Source: Anaeramoeba flamelloides
Lineage: Eukaryota; Metamonada; Anaeramoebidae
DNA: 64,000 nucleotides
Assembly (NCBI GenBank): GCA_027625915.1
Contig: JANTQA010000008.1
Coordinates: 7,495,501 to 7,559,500 of the forward strand
Reading direction: 5' to 3'
Shown piece by piece: positions 12,607-22,876 of this stretch. The notes below the pieces were generated by a model. The model made no database searches. It saw only the letters and a program-made list of their open reading frames with translations, and had not been told where the DNA came from. The position numbers and the translations under genes are program-made. The first letter of the stretch is position 1; every line of letters begins with the position of its first letter.

Positions 12607-13452
12607 CTTGTGGTGATATAGTAAATAGATTCCCTTTAATTTAGAATATAATAATCCTTTTTTTGTGTTACAAACATATTTACAATATTGGATTATAATA
12701 TTTTGAATAAATAAAAATATTTTTATTTTTGAATCTTTTTAATATCGTTTCTATTTTTTTAACTTAACCTCCACGATTACAAGATTACCAAAAATATATT
12801 TTCTGTTTAAATATTTGCAATATATTCATTTCTTAATTTTTTTTCTTTTTTCTTTTGATTAACTTTTTTCTGTGGATTTCGATCTTTACATCATGAATTT
12901 TTAATTAAATAATCTTAATTTAGGATAATTAAATTTTGTTCGAAAAAAAAAAAAAAGAAAATTGTTTTTATAATAATACAATTCGCTTTCTTTTATACAT
13001 TTAATATTTTTCAAAAATTAAAACTTTATTTTTTTTCAATTTTTTACCTTGTAACTAAAACATAATTGATTTTATTCAATACTTATAAAATATAATAAAT
13101 AAATAAATATTCTAAATAAATAAATATTCTAAATAAATAAATCTAAAAATAAAAATAAATAGGAGCCGGTTTCTTTTTTGGTAAAACTGTTGTAGAGGAA
13201 TTCCAGAAGGTCAATAACCTAGAATTAATCGCAAGAGCCCATCAATTATGCCAAGATGGATTTCAATATTCTTTTGACAAAAAACTTGTTACTGTTTGGT
13301 CTGCGCCAAATTATTTTTATAGATGTGCAAATAGCGCTTCTGTTATGAAAGTTGATTCAGAATTAAATCATTCTTTCAAAGTGTTTGATGCAGCACCCCA
13401 AGAAAAACGAAATGTAAAACTTAGAAGAACCACTTCAATGTATTTTTTATAA
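5798..13452 (+). CDS. PPP4C: Serine/threonine protein phosphatase, PP4 catalytic type, four exons
   Basis: Four exons are seen: 5798-5947, 6428-6805, 7011-7119 and 13163-13452. All introns are GT-AG and phases match (0, 0, 1), giving 308 residues, the usual PP2A/PP4 length. The metal-binding and catalytic motifs are present: GDVHG (residues 53-57), GDFVDRG (81-87), RGNHE with N114 and H115, HGGLSP from H164, RAHQL and SAPNY. The C-terminus ends YFL, matching the family tail that carries the methylated Leu. Stretches such as [39 protein letters not shown] and FDAAPQE resemble PP4 more than PP2A or PP6. The expected role is a PP4 complex acting in nuclear signalling and DNA-damage recovery (family knowledge). 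The third intron is 6043 bases, extraordinary for a 0.9-kb message. A polyadenylation-like AATAAA lies at about 13508. Confidence 0.93.
10005..10165 (+). repeat. Dispersed repeat E, copy 1 (PP4 intron)
   Basis: This ~160-base segment matches 29800-29952 in the same orientation. Shared blocks include GATTTATTGTT, GTTAAAGAGAG, AGTGACTA followed by TTAACT-like bases, AAAGAGTRAATAAACA and CATTTTAAACTT. Divergence is considerable. No terminal inverted repeats are seen, so the family is unclear. Confidence 0.6.
10371..10451 (+). repeat. Short direct repeat
   Basis: ATTTAAAAGATCATTTGTTG followed by AAGGAAATT recurs 51 bases later as ATTTAAAAGATGGTTTGCTG followed by AAGGAAATT. This is a two-unit tandem duplication in the PP4 intron. 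Confidence 0.6.
11650..12290 (-). pseudogene. Possible decayed coding segment antisense in the PP4 intron
   Basis: On the minus strand several protein-like stretches lie in more than one frame, including [17 protein letters not shown] (about 12240-12190), [19 protein letters not shown] (about 12115-12060) and [18 protein letters not shown] (about 11910-11860). Local composition is less AT-rich than the rest of the intron. This looks like an old gene fragment that no longer has one continuous frame. The parent family is not recognised, and a cryptic nested gene with small introns is a less likely alternative. Confidence 0.35.
12515..12604. repeat. Compound (TA)n(TG)n microsatellite
   Basis: About 13 TA units run directly into about 32 TG units. 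It lies within the PP4 giant intron. Confidence 0.95.
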
Positions 13453-13787
13453 AATAATTATAATTATAATACATAAGAAATTTTATTGTAAATTTCAATA
13501 CTATTTTAATAAAAAAAATGACTTTATTTTCAAATATTTATTTTTATTTTATATTTCAATTTTTATTTTTATTTTGATTCTTATTCCATTAACTAGTTAT
13601 TAAGGCGAGTGTTAATAATAAGAATTTTTACAAGTCCCTTAAGAGAGTAGCCACCATAAAGTCAAAATTTTCACTTTTTTAACAATTTCGAAAGAGGATC
13701 AGAAAACATCATTTTTTGCTTTGACTTTCACTAGTTTCTTTTAAATATTCAAATTACTTGTTGAAACATAATTTATTAATTTTAATT

Positions 13788-13920
13788 TCACAGACAAAAT
13801 TAAATGTCACAATAGAATGCTAAGTTCTTTTGTTTTATCTACTTTCAGGAATGTGAGATGGTTAACCTTTTGTTCCTATGTCAATTGTCTATTGTGGCAT
13901 TTTATTTTTTGTTCGACAAA
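13788..13920. repeat. Small foldback element
   Basis: The left arm reads ACAAAATTAAATGTCACAAT followed by AGAATGC. The right arm, as reverse complement, reads ACAAAAAATAAAATGCCACA followed by ATAGACAATTG. Arms of about 27 bp surround a ~75-base centre, which fits a MITE-like insertion just downstream of the phosphatase gene. Confidence 0.55.
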
Positions 13921-15479
13921 AATCTAATATTTTTTTTTTTTACACAAAGTACTTTAAAAAGAATCTTAATCAAACAGTATCATAGTTGAATTAACAAGAT
14001 AGTTTTCAGATTCAATTTTTAATTAATAAATTAGTGAAATTGTTGACTTCTGATATTAGATTTATATTCTAATTGGTCTTCTTCTGAAATTAAAAAGGAA
14101 CAATATTGCGATTAGATGAAAAAAAAAAAAAAAAAATCCAAAAGAATCTTAACATCTATCATTTTCTAATCTAAACCTTTTTATGAAATATTTTGAATCT
14201 AAACTTCTGTTTTTTCAAAAATGACTTTGTTAAACGATTGTTTTAACCAAGAGAAGTAAAAATATAGAATACATTTAATAATTTGTATTTTTCTAGGTGT
14301 TGTTTATTGTTAGTTGAATATAATATCATGGAATAAGGGATTCAAAGATTATTCCTTGATTCATAATTATTATCTATGTAAATGTTTGAACAAATTATCA
14401 ATCAAATCAGAACCAAAAAAAAAAATATCTTTGATCTGATAGTTGGTTTATTTTCTTTCTTTTGATCATATGTCCAAATTGATGGTTTCACTACAAGATC
14501 TTTATATTCATCAGATTATTATTTTTCTAATTCTAAAATATGTTAATTTTACTTATAAATGTATGGATTGTTACTTTGGAATTGTTGTTTAACACTTGTA
14601 TGGAGACGAATGCCGTGTTTTATAATTTATTACCCTTTTAAATAAACAACTCCAAAGAATTACACATTTTACCAAAAATGATTAGGAATTGAAATAAAAA
14701 TACTAAATTATTCTTTTGTACTTCGAAATGAATAATTATTAAGAATTCAAAGATTTTTTATAATCCCCAATAAAAAAAAATTACAAGATTGGAAAAGTGA
14801 TAGTAAATTTTGTATTTTATTTTTATTATTTATACTTTTTTTTAAATTGATGAATTAAAGTCGAATAATATTTTTCAAAAAAGTTTTGTTTAAATTGAAT
14901 AATAGTTATAATTTTCCCTAAAATGAGATATTTTTAGTTATGAGAATTTAAAAGAATTTTCTAAAAATAGATTTGATATCTTTGTAAGATAAAAACTTTA
15001 GATGATTAATTATTTTATTAATCACTAATAAAATACTCCAAATTTTCTAGTAAGGTAAAATAACTCATATTAATTAATAATAAAAGTGTTTAATAATATT
15101 GAAAGTATATTACCAAATACAATAAATTATTTTTTTAGAAGATATTGTATAATTCAAGTTTAAAATTAATAAAAAAAAACAATTAAATCGGAAAATCTCT
15201 TTATTTAAAGTATAATTTTGAAAAAATATAATTATTATAATTTCTTTGTTCGAGTTGTTTAGAAGATTTAGATTTTCGATAACATTTGCAGAGAAAATTA
15301 TGTTCAAATAATTAATAAATAAAATATCCGTAAAATCTGAGAATATAAAGTAAAGGATTGATTATTTGATCTCATAAAAAAATTAATCAAATAGTAAAAA
15401 AATTTTCACAAAATAACATTTAAGTTTTTTGTTTTTTTTTATATATTATTTTCTTTAAAAATTTATTTATAGAAATTAG

Positions 15480-15667
15480 TACTGTCAGTTCCACTTTTAA
15501 GGAACAAACTTTCAATGAAAATTTAAGGGATGAAAAATAACCTCAAATTATAACACATTTTTTGGTATTTGTTTTTTATAATTTATTTTACAATAATCCA
15601 AATTTTTGTTCTTAAAATTTGACATTTTTATTCTGCTTTAATATTATTGAAAGTTTTAAAACTACAG
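15480..15667. mobile_element. MITE family A, copy 1 (degenerate)
   Basis: The left arm begins TA-CTGTCAGTTCCACTTTTAA and continues with the family pattern. The right arm is degenerate (TTGAAAGTTTTAAAACTACAG). A second, partial left end (CAGTTTGTTCCACTTTTAAG) follows directly at about 15667, so two insertions may abut. Confidence 0.6.
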
Positions 15668-15740
15668 TTTGTTCCACTTTTAAGATATAAAGTTTTATTA
15701 TTTTTTTTTTTTAATTTAGTGAATCTAAAACTTAAGAGTG
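15667..15740. mobile_element. MITE family A, partial copy 2
   Basis: Only an outer arm is recognisable: CAGTTTGTTCCACTTTTAAG and a following ATAAAGTTTT, then loss of similarity. Confidence 0.4.
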
Positions 15741-16620
15741 TCTATATATTGTTAATAAGCTATTATATGTTTCAATTTTAGTTGTTGTTATGGTGTTGCT
15801 ACAGCCTATAATTAATAATATCTAAATAAACTTCAAACTATTAAACCTCCAAAAAATATAATTTCTGATATTTAAATTTTCTCTTATATTTCAAATTATT
15901 TTTATACTCCTTAAATTTATAAATAAAATATTTATAATAATATTGATAGGTGAAAAATAATATTTTGTTATTTATCTTAATCCAGATTTTATATTGAACC
16001 CAATTTGAAAATAGTTACATAAAAAATAATTATTGTTAGTATATTTTTTGATGATCTTGTATAAAAAAAAAGAAAAAAGTAATTTTGTGTTTTTTTTTCA
16101 AGTGTTTTTTTATTTATTTGAAATTAAACATTTTAATATTGTATAGGATTGAAATCAGATAACTCCAAATATTTTTGTTTTTATAATAACAGCTAAATAA
16201 TTTTATTGAATTCGTTATAAATAAATTAAAGAAAAATATTTGAGTATTGTTAAATAATTTTTTTTTTTTTTTTTTTGATTAAAAGTTCTTATGAGATAAT
16301 TTTATTGTTAATTTGGCTTATTATATGGGTTAAATTTAGAGTTTAAAAATGTGTAGTTATAGAAAGTGTTGCTTATAATCATATAAGAAATTAGAAGGTG
16401 TATACAATTATTAAAAAAAAATATCTTTACTTAAATTATTAAGATATTAGCAATTAAATTAATAAATTTTTTGAATAAATTTAGTTTTTTTTTATTTATT
16501 TGTTTGGTTAATTTTTTTTGAAAATTTAGAGTTAAATTGTATTTTTAATCTAAGTAATTTTTTAGAGTTAATAATTTGTTTTGATTTTATTTTCTCAGGT
16601 TTATATTTGTGTGTATAATT

Positions 16621-16634
16621 AAAAAAATAAAAAA
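16621..16634 (-). terminator. Pol III T-run terminator of 5S
   Basis: Directly past the 5S 3' end the transcribed strand reads six T, one A, then seven T, the typical Pol III stop. Confidence 0.75.
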
Positions 16635-16755
16635 GTATTCAGCACCAAGTGTTCGCGAGAGGTTCCCCATCTCACTAACTAGCTTAGCCCTCAATTCGTT
16701 GATCTTCTGGGTTCGGAATGTGTCCAGGATTATTAAATTGGGTATGGCCGAATAC
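16635..16755 (-). rRNA. 5S rRNA: 5S ribosomal RNA
   Basis: Read on the minus strand, the 121-base segment has the eukaryotic 5S layout. The terminal helix is perfect, with GTATTC at the 5' end pairing with GAATAC at the 3' end. The conserved CGGCCATACC follows the 5' strand of that helix, CCGAACCCAGAAG lies in the loop B/helix III region, and GATGGG-AACC and GGTGCTG lie near the 3' end. The 3' flank on this strand is T-rich (a T6 run, then T7 after one A), fitting a Pol III terminator. The internal promoter would lie in the middle (box A, intermediate element, box C). Only one copy is seen, isolated from other rRNA genes and between two protein genes. Confidence 0.93.
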
Positions 16756-17836
16756 ATTAATTAATAAATAATACTATGATTTTTAAAGCTCTTTATTATT
16801 TCGAAAATAAATTTTTAATAAATTCTAATTTTTTTTTATTATTAATTATAATCTAAAAACAAAAATTTTTAAATTATATTTATTGACTGATGAGAATTCA
16901 ATACATAAAAAAACATTATTTGTGATATTAAAATATATAACAAAATGTTCTTATTAATAATTAAGCTCTATTTGGGCGTAAAGTTACGACATGTTTTTTT
17001 CAGGTTAAGAATGATATATTAGATACATCTAAATGGGAATTTTTTTGTTTTAACATAAACAGTTAAATAAAAAATAAAATTATGATTAATTCGGTTTTAT
17101 AAAAAATATAATCATAAATACATATACAAAGTGTTAACTAACTATTTGATTTTGATGTAAAACAAATATTTTTTTGATTCTAAAAATTTTCTTTCAAAAA
17201 TAATTATTAATAAATTTTGAAATTATCGGGTATTTTATTGGCTTAATAATACTTAAAAAGTGAATTATTCATAAAATTGGATCATTAGTTGTTCTTGAAT
17301 ACAAAATAATAATTTTTTGTTTCAATTTATTATTGCAAAGATCCACAATTTTGAAAATTGAGTTTAGTTTCGTATAAAGAGGCAGGATAGATAAGCTGAA
17401 CGATTAATAAAATGTGGAATTCTGATAGCTTTTGAATTTGGGAAATTAAGTTAAAATTTTTTATCCATCGGACTAATTCCTGAAGAAAAAATTCATTTAA
17501 CAATAACCCATGAAATTTCAAAAAAAATACCCTATATTCCATAATTATTAAACTACAGAGAGGTTTTATTTCTTCTTAATTAAGATTTAAGTTTGTAATT
17601 CAAATTCTGATTCAAATATGGAGAGAGAAAAAACGATATGTGAAACGCACCTGTTTACGAATTGAATCCAATTTCAAAAAGAGAAAAGATTTCTAATCGT
17701 ATTTAAGAGAAGAAATTTCAAAAAAAAAAAAAAAAAAAAAAAAAATGAAGAAATTTATTATTTTTTTTTCGAAATATTGTAAATTATAACAAAAATCAAA
17801 AAAAAAAACAATAAATTTAAATAAAAATAAAAGATT
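16756..17836. other. Intergenic, nothing recognised
   Basis: AT-rich sequence between the 5S gene and the end of the ankyrin/BTB gene. It includes an A-run at 17719-17744. I see no gene or repeat copy in it. Confidence 0.5.
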
Positions 17837-20306
17837 CTAATTTTCAATCAAATAACTTAAACTTGAGTTAGTACTTAATTGATAATAATCAACTGCATCA
17901 AACAATTGGTCTAAAATGTTTTCAGACAAGTTTAATGGCAATTGATCTGAATAAAAATAGTGAATTAAAGCTGAAAGTGCTTGTTGAGATTTTTTTGTTT
18001 GGTCTGATACCTGCTTTATTTCCTTTACACTTAAAAACAAGCATCTAAACATTTCACTTCGAGCTGCTAAAACAAATTTATGCACTTTAATAACTGAATC
18101 ATCATTCAATTTTAAAGTGAAGGCTTTGGAATCATTCGTGTTATATAATTTCTTGAGATCATTAACAAAAGAAACTTTCCCGGTCTTTGATTTCCAATTT
18201 AATTTTAATAATTTGGAGATTTCCTTTATTGAAATTTTTTGTTCATTATTTTGGATCAAACCAGAATAAACCCAAGAAAGGAAATGTTTTAATTGTTTTA
18301 TTTTAAAACATTTAAGAGTTTTTAAAATTTCATTAAAATCAGCATCATCGTCATCCTCATCATTATCATCATCATCATCATTATCATTATCATTATTATT
18401 ATGCTTATGTTTATGCTTATTATTATTACTCCTACTCGTGCTACTATTACAATTATTATTTTCAGTATTAATGCTATTTCCTAAACGGCAAATGATCATT
18501 TCTTTATGAAATCCAATTTTTTCGTTATAATTGGTATTAAGAAAATAATTGCAGAATTCCTGTCTATTAAAAACTTGTAAAAAGTCCGAACAAATTTGTT
18601 CATAAGATTTTAATAATTTTTGAATAGAAAAGGATTCGATATCAATTATTTGGAATTCATCATTTTCATCTATTTGTGCGCCATTGTCTAATAATAGTTT
18701 GACAACATCTTCATGGTCGTTTTCAGCTGCGACCATTAAGGGGGTCATATCATTTTCATCTTTGATATTAAAATCAACATTGTTTTGGATCATGATTTGA
18801 ATAATCTCCATATTGCCGACTTGGCATGCGATGTGGATCGGGGTTTCAGAATAGAAATTAACTGACTGCAAGTCTGCCTTGCGGCTGAATAATTCGACAA
18901 AGACGTCGACATGATTATTTTCAATTGCAATGAAAATCGCGGAAAAGCCGTCTTTTGGATCGCAATAGTGGAGGTTCGCGTTGTGCCCAAGAAGAATCTT
19001 CACTGTCTGTAGGCTTCCGTTCTGGCACGCAATCAAGAGCGGCGTCCACCCGTCGTAGGTTTGATCAACATACGCGCCAGAGGTCAGTAAGAGTTGTACC
19101 AAGAGATTATTGCCCTGGTGCGCCGCCAGGTACAGCGGGAAATTGCCCTTGTCGCTTTTCGTGTTCAGACGCGCACCCGCCAGAATCAGCTCCTGTGCTA
19201 TTTGCACGTTGCCCGACTCGCACGCAAAGTACAGCGCATTACGCCCGTGCTTGTCCTTCCTTTCCAAATCGATTTGGTTGTTCAGGTACAACTGCAAAAT
19301 TTCAGACCTGCCATACTTGGCTGCAACCATCAGCGGAGTTCGTTTTTCTTGGTCTAAGCTCGAGACATAGGACCCGTATTCGATCAAAAGGAAGGCCAAT
19401 TGCAAGTTACCGGACTTCGTTGCAATGTGCAGCGCAGTGTCGCCCTCGCTTGTCTTTTGGTTCGGGTTCAAATGGTTCAATAAAAATAATTCAATCACCT
19501 GTAAGTTGCCCTTGCGGACGGCAACCAGAAAGGACTCAAAGCTCCTTTTGCCATTGATCGTGTTCCGTGTCTCATACGAGAGAAAGATCTTGGTCAAGTC
19601 CAAATTCGCACATTTCGAGGACAGATATAAACCAGTGTGCCCTTTACGGTTTTCAACAAACGGGTGTGTTCCTGTTTTTAAATATTGCCTGACTTGTTCA
19701 ACTTCATTATTCTTGATGGATTCAAAAAGTTTTTGGTTTTCCTGTTTGAAAATAATAAAAAAATTTTTTTTTTTTTTAATTATTCATTATGATTGTGGAG
19801 AGACAAAAATGGGATTTTAAAATGGAATCCGATGGTTTTGGTAATTTCAAAATGTTTAAATAGAGGAAAAGATTAAAAATCAAAAAAATTTTTTTTTTTT
19901 TTTTTTTTCGAAAAAGAAGAAAAGTTTTGTGTGGATTTTTTTTTTTTTTTTTTTTTTTCTTTTTTTCTTTTTTTCTTTTTTTTGTTTTTTTGTTTTTTTG
20001 TTTTTTTGTTTTTTCAAAGAAATAAAGTATTTTTTTTTTTCGATTTGTTTGTCGCTCAATTTTACTTACTTGTGAAAATTTGTTTGTATGATTGTTTGAA
20101 AGTTTTTTTTTTTTTGAAGAAAAATTTTTGGTCTTGCTGTACGACTCTGTTTCATGTTCAGTGAAGGTTTCACTTTTTTGATTGTTAACACCAACACACC
20201 TTAAACTTGTTCCAAAGTCAAATTTTGGTAAATCGCAGTAATTTGTGAAATCGTTTCTTGAAGAACTCTTGAAAATCGAAGTGGATTGTTCTGTAGTTTT
20301 AAACAT
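17837..20306 (-). CDS. Ankyrin repeat protein with C-terminal BTB/POZ region, two exons
   Basis: Exon 1 is 20306-20070 and exon 2 is 19741-17837. The 328-base intron starts GTAAGT, ends TTTCAAACAG and is phase 0, giving 713 residues. Residues 1-79 are Ser/Lys-rich. About 11 ankyrin repeats follow (roughly 80-460), for example DTALHIATKSGNLQLAFLLI and WTPLLIACQNGSLQTVKILL. The C-terminal part looks like two BTB/POZ-like units. The first (about 460-590) is split by an Asn/Asp-rich insert made by simple codon repeats (HKHKH, NDND, DDDD). The second (about 600-713) includes AFTLKLNDDSVIKVHKFVLA and LSALIHYFYSD. Such proteins are commonly scaffolds or cullin-3 adaptors; that role is inference. Most of the ankyrin region is markedly GC-richer than the BTB part of the same exon. 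Confidence 0.88.
18810..19620. other. GC-rich island within the ankyrin exon
   Basis: One 60-base line here (19201-19260) has 35 G/C, whereas the BTB-coding part of the same exon and almost all of the window are far lower. Codons on the coding strand end in G or C much more often here (for example GAC GGG TGG ACG CCG CTC). The change is abrupt near 18.8 kb. It also creates long antisense open frames, which are shadows. Confidence 0.8.
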
Positions 20307-21961
20307 ATAAAAAGTTGATGATCGGTTTTTTATTTCTTTGAGCTGGTGTCAGTATTTCGGTTAGTCAATTGTAAAGTTGCTATATTTTTTTGTTAAAAAA
20401 TCGTTCGAATAAGGCAAAAGTGGTTAAAAAATAAAATCTTTTAGACATGTTTATCATTCTTACTCAAAGAAAGATGTCATATTTTGAACCTTCTCAATGG
20501 ATTTGAAACTAATCTATTTATATCATTTTTTGTGAGTCACTTTTGAATTGTTTTTTATTTGAGTTTTTTTGGAAAATTATTTTCTAACAATTTTGTTTGT
20601 AACCATTCTTGTCTCAGGGAGTGTTTTTACCAAACAAAAGATTTTTTTTGTTTTGGGTAATTGTTTTCTGAAGTATTTTTCAAAAATAAAAAGTCTAGAT
20701 TTCCTAATAAGTCTAATAAGGTTATTCACGTGTTTTTTTTTCTGACTTTGTTTCTTTTGAATACGAAGATAGAAATAAGAATTTTTTTCTTCTTGTTTTG
20801 AGATCTAATTTTGTTACCGACTATTTATAAAAAAGTGTGTACTCTATCTTTTAATAACACGGACTTCAAACCATCAAATTCACCTATTTTAAAGCATTTT
20901 GGAGAACACATTTAAAATTTTTGTTCATATTCCAAAGGCAATTAAAAAGAATTGAACAAAAGCATTTTTTCTTTGACTTCCTTCCAAAAAACTGATCAAA
21001 GAAATAAATAATTAACTTTCACATTGAACTCAAAAATAAACACCACAAACTGGGTGTACAGAGAAACCTGAATAACAGTTTTTTTTAAAAGAATTGATAA
21101 ATCATCATTTAAAAAGATTTTATTATTCTCAATTTTGAAATGACTTTTTTTATTGAATATGCACACACTAAACAATATTCTTGAACACTTTGATATTTTT
21201 TCATTGTTTATTTTGAGGAAGTTAAAAAACAATCCTTTGAAGCTCCAAGTGTTGAGATCTTTTTTTTAAAAGGAGTGATAAATGTATGCAATTAATTATT
21301 ATTCTGATTCGAAACAAATAAAAAAAGAATAAATATTTTTGAAAATATTATTTAATTGATAAGGGGATCACTGTCTGTGTCTACTTTTAGTTCCTTTTTA
21401 AAGAGTAATTATTGTAGTGAAAAAAACACATGAAATGAAAAAAATACCTTACAAGATTTTTAATTGTGAATATTTCGAAAAGTGATCTGTAATTAATTTT
21501 ATTTAAGGGATTAGTGTCACCAGAGATTTCTCCATAATCAATGTTTGTTGTAATTAGGTGTCAATGGTATTAGTGTGCCATGGCTCAAATAGTTCTAATA
21601 AATCTTTTATAAATCTTATTGCACAATAAATTATTACATTTTTTACTAAGGATCACTATTCAAAATGTTTTATTGTGAAATTATTTTTTTTAATTCCTTT
21701 TCCAAATCTAAAAATAAAAACCCAAAATACAGTATTCTGGTATTTAGTAATTTAGATTTAGAACTTCCAAAAGTAACTATTTTTTTATTTTTTAATTTCA
21801 AGGATTAACCCAATAATCATCAACATAAAAGCACAAAGACTGATCAGTTTTGTTTGATTTTGATAAAGCTACTTGTATCATCAATATATTTTCTATATTT
21901 TAGAAATAATATGTCAAAAAACTTTATTCATTAATTATTTAATTTTTTAAAAAAAAAAATT

Positions 21962-22087
21962 TTTTTTGTAACTAATCTACATTTCGCCACAAATTTAAGA
22001 AAGATATTTTGTAACCTTGTAGTCTGTATATTGATAATTCAACCTTTAAATTTGTGGCGAAATGAAGATTTTATAACAAATTGTTGT
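21962..22087. repeat. Nested foldback element
   Basis: CATTTCGCCACAAATTTAA on the plus strand is mirrored by TTAAATTTGTGGCGAAATG about 50 bases later. Flanking bases (TTTGTAACTAATCT and AGATTTTATAACAAA) extend the imperfect arms to about 33 bp. It sits inside element C copy 1 and is absent from copy 2, so it probably inserted later. Confidence 0.7.
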
Positions 22088-22282
22088 TTTTTTTTTTTAC
22101 TAATACAAGTATAATTTTAATTGATGAGATCAACAAATATTACTACTTGACTATTCGGTTTTTTAGAGACATTTGAACCATATAGCACTAACGCGATTAA
22201 ACCCAATAACAACATTCTTTGATCCTAGACTTCTCCTTGGTAGACGCTAACTCCTTAAAATCAAATCTTTGTTTTTAAGAAT

Positions 22283-22477
22283 CAAACTTTGGAAATTATA
22301 ACCCACCCACTTATTAGAATGATGATTAAGGAAATCACACTTGATCAAAACACCATCCAAACCATAAAAAAAACAAGAAGAAAAATTATCATTTTCCAAA
22401 CTCTAGTAAACCTCAATAAAACTCCATTATTTTTCAAAAAAAGTTTATCTACTTACGACTTTCAAACAATTACTTGA
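22283..22477 (+). other. Short open frame shared by both element C copies (copy 1)
   Basis: The frame reads THPLIRMMIKEITL and later FQTLVNLNKTP and LSTYDFQTI. It aligns with the frame at 49154-49360 in the other copy: THPLIK, QTLVN, LSTYAF. The frame stays open in both despite substantial divergence. It may be a remnant of an element-encoded protein or chance conservation of a structured end. No domain is recognised. Confidence 0.35.
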
Positions 22478-22674
22478 GTATTCTAGAGACACCTTACTTT
22501 GATGAACTTTAGGTAGGTTTATTACTAATCTCCTAAAAAAATTGGTTATTTATAATAAGGATTTCATTGAAATTAGACAAAAATTTTACTAATATTTACA
22601 ATTAAAAAGCTTTTCATGAATTTTTTTCATTTCATGTGTTTTTTTCACCACTATAATTGTTTTTATTTTTAAAA

Positions 22675-22876
22675 AACAACCAATTTCACCTTTAGAGCAC
22701 AAACTTTCAAATAAATTTAAGGAACATATAAATATCAAATTGAAGCAGATTTTTTGTATTTTTTTTTTTCCACAAAATATTTAATAAATATCTTCATATT
22801 GTACCCCGATTTGGGTTTTTTTTTTTGCACTGTAATTTTTGTTGAAAGTTTATGCTTTAAAGGTGGAACTGACAAT
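22675..22876. mobile_element. MITE family A, copy 3
   Basis: Left arm CAATTTCACCTTTAGAGCAC then AAACTTTCAA; right arm TTGAAAGTTTATGCTTTAAA then GGTGGAACTGAC. It lies directly beside the right end of element C. Confidence 0.7.

Larger units (their letters stand above)
7120..13162 (+). other. Giant intron 3 of the PP4 gene
   Basis: This 6043-base intron starts GTAATA and ends ATAAATAG. It contains a dispersed repeat shared with the STT3 giant intron (10005-10165), a short direct repeat (10371-10451), a decayed coding-like patch on the minus strand (11650-12290), a TA/TG microsatellite (12515-12604) and an AAATAAATATTCT minisatellite just before the acceptor (about 13090-13150). No complete nested gene is seen. 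Confidence 0.85.
13453..16634. other. Intergenic between PP4 and 5S rRNA
   Basis: No gene is supported. It contains the small foldback at 13788-13920 and TA-flanked element copies from 15480. The rest is AT-rich with homopolymer runs. Confidence 0.5.
21409..22660. mobile_element. Inverted-repeat element C, copy 1 (~1.25 kb)
   Basis: The left end (AATTATTGTAGTGAAAAAAA then CACATGAAATGAAAAAAAT) is matched by the reverse complement of the right end (AATTATAGTGGTGAAAAAAA then CACATGAAATGAAAAAAAT). Similarity continues inward to TTTTTAATTGTGAATATT, giving arms of about 70 bp. Positions 22281-22600 align with 49141-49470 of copy 2. The left interior (about 21490-22280) is extra compared with copy 2 and holds a smaller foldback. 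It looks like a non-autonomous DNA transposon of unknown superfamily. Confidence 0.75.

Noticed and set aside
18955-19557. 200-codon plus-strand open frame
   Set aside because: It is antisense to the GC-rich ankyrin region and is a compositional shadow of that gene.
19931-20164. Phe-rich frame opposite the ankyrin gene
   Set aside because: It comes from the T-rich intron and exon 1 read on the wrong strand.
20528-20550. GTGAGTCACTTTTGAA resembling the element B end
   Set aside because: Only about 16 bases match and nothing of the element follows.
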